Of a stretch of DNA of 18,280 nucleotides, positions 1 through 5,772 are shown one piece after another; within the stretch, counting starts at the first letter, position 1; every line of letters begins with the position of its first letter. Origin of the DNA: an uncultured Eubacterium sp. (GTDB taxonomy: Bacteria > Bacillota > Clostridia > Lachnospirales > Lachnospiraceae). The stretch covers positions 1-18,280 of the forward strand of contig CAJTLS010000039.1 of assembly GCA_910577295.1 (NCBI GenBank). Direction: 5' to 3'. The position numbers and the translations under genes are program-made. The notes beneath the pieces are model-generated. The model worked only from the letters and a program-made list of their open reading frames with translations. It was not told the DNA's origin and ran no database searches.

Positions 1-2
1 CC

Positions 3-476
3 ACACAATCTTCAAACGGACTTATGAGTGCTTCCGACAAAAAGAAATTAGACGGACTGTCTGCCAGCGGGGGAACCAGAAGAACGTTAGTTACTTTACC
101 GGCAAGTACAGAAGCAAGCAAAGTATTTACTTTATCCGGCAAAGATATTTGTAAAGGTTTAAAATTATATTTTTACTATCATTCTAGTACTTCTCAGGGC
201 GGTTCTTCCTCTACATTAGTAAAAACGGTACTATTAACGCAAAGCGCTCTCACCAATAATGCTATCTCTATAAATGGCAAAGATGTCACACTAAGCAGTA
301 GTAATTATACAAATATAGTAAAAGGATACGTTGATACAACTACAACCTTTACACTTACTTGTAAGTGTGTTGATATTAATAATGCACCACTATATAAATT
401 AAACAATGTATCCTTTTCTTTTGGATTTGGCTCTCCATCATCTGTTTCGTTCTCAATTGAGGCTGTGGATTTGTAG
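3..476 (+). CDS. Phage tail/fibre-like protein, C-terminal part (5' end outside window)
   Basis: The reading frame is open from the left edge (TQSSNGLMSASDKKKLDGL...), so the ATG at 24 is almost certainly internal and this is only the C-terminal part, about 157 residues. The GLMSASDKKKLDGL segment is a motif often seen in tail-fibre, baseplate-associated and other surface structural proteins of Clostridia prophages, usually before a variable C-terminal domain. The rest is rich in Ser, Thr, Asn and Val and looks beta-stranded (for example LSGKDICKGLKLYFYYHSS and VSFSFGFGSPSSVSFSIEAV), with no membrane segment. A hairpin follows about 80 bp after the stop. No holin, lysin or other phage gene follows, so this is either the right end of a prophage or a remnant. 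A host surface protein is possible. Confidence 0.6.
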   Translation, partial: TQSSNGLMSASDKKKLDGLSASGGTRRTLVTLPASTEASKVFTLSGKDICKGLKLYFYYHSSTSQGGSSSTLVKTVLLTQSALTNNAISINGKDVTLSSSNYTNIVKGYVDTTTTFTLTCKCVDINNAPLYKLNNVSFSFGFGSPSSVSFSIEAVDL

Positions 477-553
477 AAAACAGCTTAAGCGGAGTGTTAC
501 AATAGATAACTATGTTGATGTGAAGAAATTAAGTAGGGTCGGCATATTTATGT

Positions 554-786
554 TTAAAGGGCTATGCAGATTCTTTCTGTATAGCCCTCATTCCCTGTCT
601 TCTCGCCGGTTACCTCAATGGCAAAATGGGAAAACCATGAATCCGCAGCAACCCCATTCCCGATAATATCCCTGTCCACCAACACAGAGTAAAATCTGAC
701 CGCCGCCGCTCTCCACCTTGTGGATATCCCAGTTTACGGCGCCCCGGCTCAAACGTCACAGATAAGAAATACTTTACATACGCCAT
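554..786 (-). pseudogene. Decayed cupin-domain protein gene (frameshifts and internal deletion)
   Basis: Three reading frames each carry one piece of a small single-domain cupin, in the right order. Frame A (786-742) gives MAYVKYFLSVTFEPG. Frame B (740-651) gives NWDIHKVESGG followed by QILLCVGGQGYYREWG. Frame C (about 650 to 554) gives ADSWFSHFAIEVTGE. Intact relatives, from memory of the family, read like VTFEPGCRNNWHIH, then GGGQILLCVGGxGYYQEWG, then about 25 residues with PGDxxxIPxxxxHWHGA, then DSWFSHLAxEVPG. Here a small frameshift lies in the first metal-binding motif, where an expected His reads Asp. The second cupin motif is deleted between EWG and ADSWF. There is no good Shine-Dalgarno before the ATG. 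It lies just downstream of the NUDIX gene on the same strand. The family assignment rests on recognising the motifs, not on a search. Confidence 0.65.
558..588 (+). terminator. Hairpin, possible terminator of the tail-like gene
   Basis: AGGGCTATGCAGA (558-570) pairs with TCTGTATAGCCCT (576-588), with one G-U pair and a 5-nt loop. The plus strand after it is pyrimidine-rich (CATTCCCTGTCTTCTC) but has no clean U-run, so termination strength is uncertain. It lies about 80 bp after the stop of the tail-like gene and overlaps the end of the decayed minus-strand cupin gene. Confidence 0.5.
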
Positions 787-803
787 GATAATCAATAAAA
801 GAA

Positions 804-1661
804 CTACTTATACAATTTGCCATAGAAAAATTGCTCTTGAAATGAGATATCTCCCAAAATTTTTTCTTCTGAAATATCTTTTCCATCCAAAGACACAATC
901 CACTTATCCTCCACATCATTAAAACGATGCCATACTGCTATCACCTTGCCGTTAAATTTTTCCAGTGGCTTGTCCGTGCCAAATATATATGCATCCTGTT
1001 CCTCACCATCATTCGCAAAGACGCCATCAATATACCCGTAATTAATTGGATAAATCATTTTCGTGTCCTGTGGATGAGACATTCCTATTGCTCTGTCGAC
1101 TGTCCCACACACTGTCTTGCCAATAATTTGACTGTAATCCAGTTCCTTTTCCTCCATCGCGCAAAAAAAGTAATCCAGCGTCTGCACCAGCCTTTTCTCT
1201 TCATACAATTTTTTTATTTCAGAAACCGTCATCCACTTACAAGCCGCCACCTCGTCTGTGGTAGCAGCTTCCAAATGCAAATCCCCATCATACTCAAAGA
1301 GCCACACATCCATAATATCGTTATATGCTTTGCAATCATATCGGACGTCCCTGCCGCGTATTTTAGAGAAAAGCAATTTACCGGCGTCCTTTTCTAAGTC
1401 TAAACCAACCTCCTCTTTTACTTCCCGAACAGCTCCCTCGCGGCTGCTCTCTCCCTTTAATACGGAGCCTCCGACGCATTCCCACATCAGCGGACAAGTC
1501 GGCCGGTTTGCCGAGCGCTGTGAAATCAGGTATTCTCCTCTGCGGTTGCGTATCCACACAGCTACAACTAAATGATAGAACCCTTCGGGAATCTTCTCTC
1601 CCCTTATATGTTCTTTTCCGGTTTTCTCTCTGTATTTTGTATATAAATCCCATTTTTCCAT
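804..1661 (-). CDS. NUDIX hydrolase fused to inorganic-pyrophosphatase-like domain
   Basis: The protein has 285 residues. The first half is a NUDIX domain with a perfect NUDIX box: G-SVLKG-E, seven residues, then REVKEEVGL (GX5EX7REUXEEXGU), so hydrolysis of a nucleoside-diphosphate-linked substrate is likely. About the last 110 residues (GTVDRAIGMSHP, MIYPINYGYIDGV, GEEQDAYIFG, FNDVEDKWIV) resemble the small inorganic-pyrophosphatase-like domain found alone or fused in Clostridia. Such a fusion could couple nucleotide hydrolysis to another phosphate-cleaving or binding step, but the substrate is unknown. The ATG at 1661 was chosen because AGGAGG lies just upstream; an earlier ATG at 1706 has no such site. 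The start is 55 bp after the stop of the erm-like gene on the same strand, so the two are probably cotranscribed from the erm promoter. No signal peptide is visible, so it is cytoplasmic. Confidence 0.85.
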   Translation of the reverse strand: MEKWDLYTKYREKTGKEHIRGEKIPEGFYHLVVAVWIRNRRGEYLISQRSANRPTCPLMWECVGGSVLKGESSREGAVREVKEEVGLDLEKDAGKLLFSKIRGRDVRYDCKAYNDIMDVWLFEYDGDLHLEAATTDEVAACKWMTVSEIKKLYEEKRLVQTLDYFFCAMEEKELDYSQIIGKTVCGTVDRAIGMSHPQDTKMIYPINYGYIDGVFANDGEEQDAYIFGTDKPLEKFNGKVIAVWHRFNDVEDKWIVSLDGKDISEEKILGDISFQEQFFYGKLYK

Positions 1662-1716
1662 AAATAACTCCTCCTGAAAATATTTCAAAAAACAATACTC
1701 TGGCATATGCGCCCCT

Positions 1717-2301
1717 CTATTTGCGTATAAAATGCAATAACACCGAATCCACAGACGGTTTCGGATGAAAATCTTCCTTAGAAAAATAATAAATAATCTC
1801 TAACTTCCATCTGCGTTTTAACAATAAAGAATATTTTGTTTCTTTCGGCATTCCCATAAATCTTTTCGCTGCCCCCTTTTCCATTACCAGCCACATCTCC
1901 GAGGGAGGATGCGCATCTTCTGTCAGTTTTTTTACAATTTTTGTCGTCAAATTATACGGAATATTGGCAAATACCTTGTAATCTCCCTTTTCGGGCAGCC
2001 GGTATTTCATAAAATCTCCACAAATTAATTTTATGTTACTAAAATCTCGTAAGCGCTCTTTTGCCCGCTCATATAATTTTCTGTCTATCTCCACTGAGTA
2101 TACATAATCCGCCTTTCTGCAAAGCGCCTCTGTTAAATGACCTTTTCCGGCGCCGATTTCCAAGACCGCATCATGGTGTGAAATTGTACTCTTTCTCACA
2201 ATTCTTTCCAAGAGTCTCCTGCTCGTCAAAAAGTTCTGTGATTTGCTTATTTCCTGTAAATGGGCAGACTTCCTCCTATTCTTTCTGTTTTCCCTCTGCA
2301 T
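1717..2301 (-). CDS. erm: Short Erm-type 23S rRNA adenine N6-methyltransferase
   Basis: This 194-residue class I SAM methyltransferase belongs to the Erm/KsgA superfamily. Visible motifs are SQNFL (21-25, motif X), VLEIGAGKGHLTEAL (46-60, SAM binding), SVEID (69-73), CGDF (94-97) and the catalytic NIPYNL (113-118), then HPKPSVDSVLLHF near the end. Erm enzymes methylate A2058 of 23S rRNA and give macrolide, lincosamide and streptogramin B resistance. Typical Erms have about 245 residues with a helical C-terminal domain. This protein stops right after the catalytic domain, with no coding continuation past the TAG, so the short form looks natural. AGGAGG lies 6 nt before the ATG. Upstream is a regulated leader with a +x+ peptide, which supports a true resistance gene over a KsgA housekeeping paralogue. 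No class letter can be given from sequence reading alone. Confidence 0.82.
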   Translation of the reverse strand: MQRENRKNRRKSAHLQEISKSQNFLTSRRLLERIVRKSTISHHDAVLEIGAGKGHLTEALCRKADYVYSVEIDRKLYERAKERLRDFSNIKLICGDFMKYRLPEKGDYKVFANIPYNLTTKIVKKLTEDAHPPSEMWLVMEKGAAKRFMGMPKETKYSLLLKRRWKLEIIYYFSKEDFHPKPSVDSVLLHFIRK

Positions 2302-2307
2302 ATCGTT

Positions 2308-2377
2308 CCTCCTGTTTTTCTATTTGCATCAAAAACGGCAATAAAAAAACAGGGGAAAGTTCACACAGATTCTCCTG
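2308..2377 (-). promoter_or_regulatory. Second leader hairpin and alternative pairing with the erm ribosome-binding site
   Basis: Reading the minus strand, CAGGAGAA (2377-2370) can pair with TTCCCCTG (2357-2350), with one mismatch, and a run of seven T follows at once (2349-2343): a terminator-like hairpin. The same CCTGTTTTT stretch can instead pair perfectly over 9 bp with AAAAACAGG (2319-2311), which runs into the erm Shine-Dalgarno site AGGAGG (2313-2308). The two folds exclude each other because both use the central CCTG. One would stop transcription, the other would mask the erm start. Folding was done by eye. Confidence 0.55.
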
Positions 2378-2462
2378 CATACATTATGAGAAAATAACAA
2401 AAAAACACTGACATACTACAAATAATCTGTCATACACCGCATTGTTTTCCAAATAAGTACGC

Positions 2463-2489
2463 AAAAAAGAACCTGATTTCAAACAGGCT
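2463..2489 (-). terminator. Attenuator-type terminator after the erm leader peptide
   Basis: On the minus strand AGCCTG (2489-2484) pairs with CAGGTT (2475-2470), with one G-U pair and an 8-nt loop. A run of six T follows (2468-2463). Weaker A-T/G-T pairing can lengthen the stem past one mismatch. It begins about 18 nt after the leader-peptide stop, so a ribosome stalled near the end of the leader could affect its folding. This suits transcription attenuation of the downstream erm gene. Confidence 0.6.
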
Positions 2490-2507
2490 GTCTTCTTATT
2501 ACCGTTC

Positions 2508-2537
2508 TTACCTTACTCGAAAAACACATGCTGACAT
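2508..2537 (-). CDS. Erm leader peptide MSACVFRVR
   Basis: This nine-codon ORF reads ATG TCA GCA TGT GTT TTT CGA GTA AGG TAA. A strong Shine-Dalgarno site, AGGAGG (2551-2546), sits 8 nt before the ATG. It lies between a near-consensus promoter and a hairpin with a U-run, about 200 bp before the erm start. The last three residues are Arg-Val-Arg. Arg/Lys-X-Arg/Lys is the +x+ motif known to make macrolide-bound ribosomes stall. The likely job is cis-regulatory: macrolide-dependent stalling at the end of the peptide changes RNA folding and turns on the methyltransferase. The peptide itself probably has no cellular function. Confidence 0.75.
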   Translation of the reverse strand: MSACVFRVR

Positions 2538-2601
2538 AATTAATACCTCCTGATTGTTATTTGTATTGCGAAAACAGTTTGCTTCACAATTCCTTTTCAT
2601 T

Positions 2602-2630
2602 ATTATAGCAAACAGTCCATAGTACTGCAA
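2602..2630 (-). promoter_or_regulatory. Sigma-A-type promoter of the erm leader
   Basis: On the minus strand TTGCAG (2630-2625), a 17-nt spacer and a perfect TATAAT (2607-2602). GTTTGC (2613-2608) and GCAAAC (2582-2577) form an inverted repeat around the -10 and probable start. Transcription would begin near 2595, about 60 nt before the leader-peptide ATG. Confidence 0.8.
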
Positions 2631-2701
2631 CATATTTCAACCATGCCTGTGGCGGTTATTAAGCTGCGGCATAAGCCCCTGCTTCCTGTTCCGTCCACCA
2701 T

Positions 2702-4303
2702 TTAAGAACAAAGCGTAAATGTCACAGACACATCCGCCATTTCTTCCGCAACATCCCTGTTTCCCACCACATCCAGAAGAGGAAATCCATTTTTTGATAT
2801 ATGTACCCTGTGGAAAGCGGAACATCTGCAAAAATATTTTTCACGCTCCTGTGCATGATAAGCTATCATAAGATTACCTGCTTCGTCCTCAAAGAAAGAA
2901 TTATGCCCAGGCCCCTGAATTCCATCCACATAACCGGAAGCCAGCACCGCCGTAGGCTCTTTCGTCCAACTGCTTACATCAAGCAAATCCGCATCCATGG
3001 AGGCTTTCAGATAGCCCACCGCGTAAGTATAACCAGTTGCAGCTCCACCGGAATATGCCAGATACAGCATATCGCCAAGGATAAGCGCATACGGGCCTTC
3101 ATTGTTGATAGTACCGGCAACATTTTCCCATCCCAAAAGCGGTCTGGAAATCAATACCGGATTCGAAGCAAGTATCCACGGTTTGGCTTCATCCGCTTCC
3201 GCTATGCAGAGCATTGACCCCGTATCTGACGGCGTGCCGATACCATAGCGGTACGACCAGCATAAATATGCTTTTTTGTTTGTCCGGAAGAATGTCATAT
3301 CCAAAGTAATCCCTTCTCCCGCTAAATCACTTCCGTCAGCCCGACACACTCTTACCGGCTCTTCCCAGTCTTCCTGCTTTAAAATATCGCCTCCCTCCTG
3401 CAGTCTCATCATATGGCACTGCGGCCCCCATACCTCGCCGCTGACTGCAAAAAGCAGATATAATCTTTCCCCAATAACATGAAATTCCGGTGCCCAAAAT
3501 GTCTGGCAGAGTTTTCTTTCTTTATCATAGTCGAGAATGCACTTCTGTTCTACGTTCTCAGCAAATAATCCCTCCACGGTCTCTGCGCGCCGCACATAAA
3601 TCCCTATATCGTTCAGATTGTCATTCGTAGCCACATAGTACCAGCTTCCTTTCCACTGAAAAAACACGGGGTCGGCAAAGCCTGCGGCAAGAGGAAATCC
3701 TGTGTGTACTGCCTGCAGCTTTCCGTGAATTTCATAGTTATCTTCTCCGAGGGGCGTCAAGCTCTGCATATCCCACATAACTCTTTTTTCATGGCAGGAG
3801 CCGTCAGAATACTCCACCGAGGCCTTTACAGAGACAATCTCTTCAACTTCTGACAGCTGTATGCGGTTCGGGAAATTTACTTCTACTGCCTGCAGGGGAA
3901 TCCACCTCTCGTATATCCCCTCTCTCAGGCTGTCCGGTATTTCCACAGAATCACAGGCCGCTTTCTTTTCATTCGCCAGCGCCTGTCTCTCAAAATGGAC
4001 AAAATCCTTAGTGGTAAAAGTCACTATAGTTTCAGGCATAACCGGCATTCCTTCCGCGTCTGCCAGAGTCGCCGTCACCAGATAGTCGCCATCCCGCTTC
4101 TGTATCTGCGGATTTATCAGCCCCCGCTCCTCCAGAGTGTTGTCCTCCCTGATTGCCGCCTCGGCAAAAAGAATTCCATATCCGTGGTTCAGCTCGACGA
4201 AATCCAATCCATCATCACTATACGAAAAATGTATACTATTAGCAATTGCCAAAGGGTAGCAGCCTTCTTCCACTTTTTTTGTAAATACTTTAATAATCCC
4301 CAT
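2702..4303 (-). CDS. GH43-type glycosidase (arabinofuranosidase/xylosidase-like), cytoplasmic
   Basis: The protein has 533 residues. The C-terminal two-thirds has the signatures of a five-bladed beta-propeller GH43 enzyme: FADPVFFQWKGSWYYVATND (Asp211, probable base), QTFWAPEFHVIG (267-277), LDMTFF (Asp335, pKa modulator), NNEGPYALILGDMLYLAYSGG from 401 (Glu402, probable acid) and GPGHNSFF (His467). Residues about 1-110 also contain propeller-like text (IHFSYSDDGLDFVELN, FTTKDFVHFERQ). Residues about 133-198 look like a bacterial Ig-type linker domain (IVSVKASVEYSDGSCHEK). There is no signal peptide, so it would act on imported oligosaccharides from plant arabinoxylan or similar glycans; the exact substrate cannot be read. 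An AAAGGA site precedes the ATG. Its GC content is visibly higher than that of the genes to the right. It has its own promoter, closely resembling that of erm downstream. Confidence 0.82.
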   Translation of the reverse strand: MGIIKVFTKKVEEGCYPLAIANSIHFSYSDDGLDFVELNHGYGILFAEAAIREDNTLEERGLINPQIQKRDGDYLVTATLADAEGMPVMPETIVTFTTKDFVHFERQALANEKKAACDSVEIPDSLREGIYERWIPLQAVEVNFPNRIQLSEVEEIVSVKASVEYSDGSCHEKRVMWDMQSLTPLGEDNYEIHGKLQAVHTGFPLAAGFADPVFFQWKGSWYYVATNDNLNDIGIYVRRAETVEGLFAENVEQKCILDYDKERKLCQTFWAPEFHVIGERLYLLFAVSGEVWGPQCHMMRLQEGGDILKQEDWEEPVRVCRADGSDLAGEGITLDMTFFRTNKKAYLCWSYRYGIGTPSDTGSMLCIAEADEAKPWILASNPVLISRPLLGWENVAGTINNEGPYALILGDMLYLAYSGGAATGYTYAVGYLKASMDADLLDVSSWTKEPTAVLASGYVDGIQGPGHNSFFEDEAGNLMIAYHAQEREKYFCRCSAFHRVHISKNGFPLLDVVGNRDVAEEMADVSVTFTLCS

Positions 4304-4365
4304 ACCGAATCCTTTCCGACCATTTTAGTCTTAAAAACAGTTTATCACACAATTTTTTTATCATT

Positions 4366-4394
4366 ATTATATCAAACTGCCAATAGCACTTCAA
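4366..4394 (-). promoter_or_regulatory. Promoter of the GH43 gene
   Basis: On the minus strand TTGAAG (4394-4389), a 17-nt spacer and TATAAT (4371-4366). CAGTTT (4379-4374) and AAACTG (4343-4338) form an inverted repeat around the -10 and start region, a possible operator. From 4394 to 4334 the sequence aligns with the erm promoter region with one single-base gap. Confidence 0.78.
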
Positions 4395-4442
4395 TGATTA
4401 CTACACTTTTTAGCCCGTCCGTATAAAATATTTCTGTGGGGA

Positions 4443-4471
4443 TTGCCATTGGCTTCTGAAACCGCTATAAT
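4443..4471 (+). promoter_or_regulatory. Promoter of the radical SAM gene
   Basis: TTGCCA (4443-4448), a 17-nt spacer and a perfect TATAAT (4466-4471). It is followed by a 35-40 nt leader and a strong AAGGAGG (4501-4507) before the ATG at 4513. It is divergent from the GH43 promoter. Confidence 0.8.
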
Positions 4472-4512
4472 GAAATTAATAAAAATTTGCGCTTATATTC
4501 AAGGAGGCAAAA

Positions 4513-5394
4513 ATGCATTTTGTACAGGCAAAAGGAATCTTATCTTCAAAAAATGGCATGAACTTATATCGCGGCTGCTCCCACGGCTGCATTTATTGTG
4601 ACTCAAGAAGCAAGTGCTACCATATGGAACACGCCTTTGAAGATATTGAAGTTAAAGAAAATGCAATTGAACTGCTGTCCCATGCCCTTGCGCATAAGCG
4701 AAAGAAATGCATGATAGGCACAGGCTCTATGACCGACCCATATATCCCCTTGGAGATGGAAACAGGAAATGTAAGAAAAGCGCTGCATTTAATCTATAAG
4801 CATGGATTTGGCTTTACGGTCATTACAAAATCAGACCGGATTTTGAGAGATTTAGACCTTTTACAGAAAATAAACGATAAAACGAAATGTGTCGTGCAGA
4901 TGACTCTGACTACTTACGATGAAGATTTATGCAGGAAAATCGAGCCCAATGTGAGTACGACAAAAGAGCGTTTCGAGGTGTTGAAACAGATGAGAGACGC
5001 GGGAATACCTACCGTTGTATGGCTGTCGCCGATTTTACCGTTTATCAACGACACGGAAGATAATATCTCCGGTATTTTAGATATGTGCATAGAAGCAAAA
5101 GTTTCCGGCATTATTTGTTTCGGAATGGGACTGACGCTGCGGGAGGGTAATCGGGAATATTTTTACAGCCAGTTAGACCGGTTATTTCCACAGTTAAAAC
5201 AAAAATATATAAGCGCATACGGAAACCAATATATGATTGGGAGTCCTAATAGCAAATATTTAATGCGCCTGTTTCATCAAAGATGTAAAGAAAACGGCAT
5301 TATGCACAATAATGAGCAAATATTTGATTTTCTGAACGAATTTGAAGAAAAAGACGCATATAAACAATTAAGCCTTTTGGATTATAAAATATAA
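4513..5394 (+). CDS. SPL-type radical SAM protein
   Basis: This 293-residue protein has the radical SAM cluster motif CSHGCIYC (Cys22, Cys26, Cys29; CxxxCxxC) within NLYRGCSHGCIYCD, which is typical of the spore-photoproduct-lyase-like/COG1533 group. Other family-like stretches are IGTGSMTDPYIPLE (the GxxTDPYxPxE block), TVITKSDRILRDLDLL and VQMTLTTYDEDLCRKIEP. The three cysteines would bind a [4Fe-4S] cluster that cleaves S-adenosylmethionine. The substrate is not known for this subgroup, and true DNA photoproduct repair is not implied. The length fits the family and the C-terminus appears complete. It is transcribed alone on the plus strand and converges on the ACT gene 12 bp downstream, with no clear terminator between them. 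Confidence 0.88.
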   Translation: MHFVQAKGILSSKNGMNLYRGCSHGCIYCDSRSKCYHMEHAFEDIEVKENAIELLSHALAHKRKKCMIGTGSMTDPYIPLEMETGNVRKALHLIYKHGFGFTVITKSDRILRDLDLLQKINDKTKCVVQMTLTTYDEDLCRKIEPNVSTTKERFEVLKQMRDAGIPTVVWLSPILPFINDTEDNISGILDMCIEAKVSGIICFGMGLTLREGNREYFYSQLDRLFPQLKQKYISAYGNQYMIGSPNSKYLMRLFHQRCKENGIMHNNEQIFDFLNEFEEKDAYKQLSLLDYKI

Positions 5395-5406
5395 TCAGTT
5401 ATGCAA

Positions 5407-5772
5407 TCATACAACTCGATATCCGTTGTCTGCCAAGACTTGTAATGCCTCTCCCATTTTCTCTTCCTTTACAAAAACATAATCGGTATTATATGTAGAT
5501 ACGACAAATATTCCTATGCCATTTCCGGCCAGCAAAGCAGATATTTTCGAAAGCACTCCGACTAAGGAAAAGTCCAAAACCCCCTTAATCCTGAATGCAT
5601 TCCAACCATTTTCCTGTTCGGCAACATTATCCGGAACTTTATCCGTACGGCAGACCAGAGATTTTTCCTCATCCGTTTTTCCTATAAAACAAAACTCATC
5701 ATCCAAATTTACCAATGTATAATCTTTCACCCTGCACACGGTAAATTCTCCGTCAATTTTTTCTATTTTCAT
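5407..5772 (-). CDS. ACT-domain protein (COG3603-like)
   Basis: This 121-residue protein resembles the small ACT-domain family related to CASTOR-type amino-acid sensors. The N-terminal half (MKIEKIDGEFTVCRV, LDDEFCFIGKTDEEKSLVC) leads into a typical ACT stretch: FRIKGVLDFSLVGVLSKISALLAGNGIGIFVVSTYNTDYVFVKEE, about 62-106, with the GVLSKISALLA helix and the ISTYNTDY strand pattern. A regulatory, ligand-binding role is likely and no catalytic residues are evident. The ATG at 5772 was preferred over an in-frame TTG 18 nt upstream because an AAAGGG-type site suits it. It overlaps the end of the 379-residue gene by 20 nt, which suggests translational coupling as the last gene of that run. Confidence 0.8.
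   Translation of the reverse strand: MKIEKIDGEFTVCRVKDYTLVNLDDEFCFIGKTDEEKSLVCRTDKVPDNVAEQENGWNAFRIKGVLDFSLVGVLSKISALLAGNGIGIFVVSTYNTDYVFVKEEKMGEALQVLADNGYRVV

Noticed and set aside
610..795. 61-residue minus-strand ORF
   Set aside because: Only its first 15 codons match the cupin text; the rest is an out-of-frame reading of the cupin pseudogene.
927..1397. 156-residue plus-strand ORF opposite the NUDIX gene
   Set aside because: It is antisense to a well-supported gene with a perfect NUDIX box, lacks a ribosome-binding site and shows no domain.
2370..2440. Further tiny ORFs in the erm leader (MYAGESV and MRCMTDYL)
   Set aside because: Neither has a Shine-Dalgarno site at proper spacing; unlike MSACVFRVR they look like chance frames.
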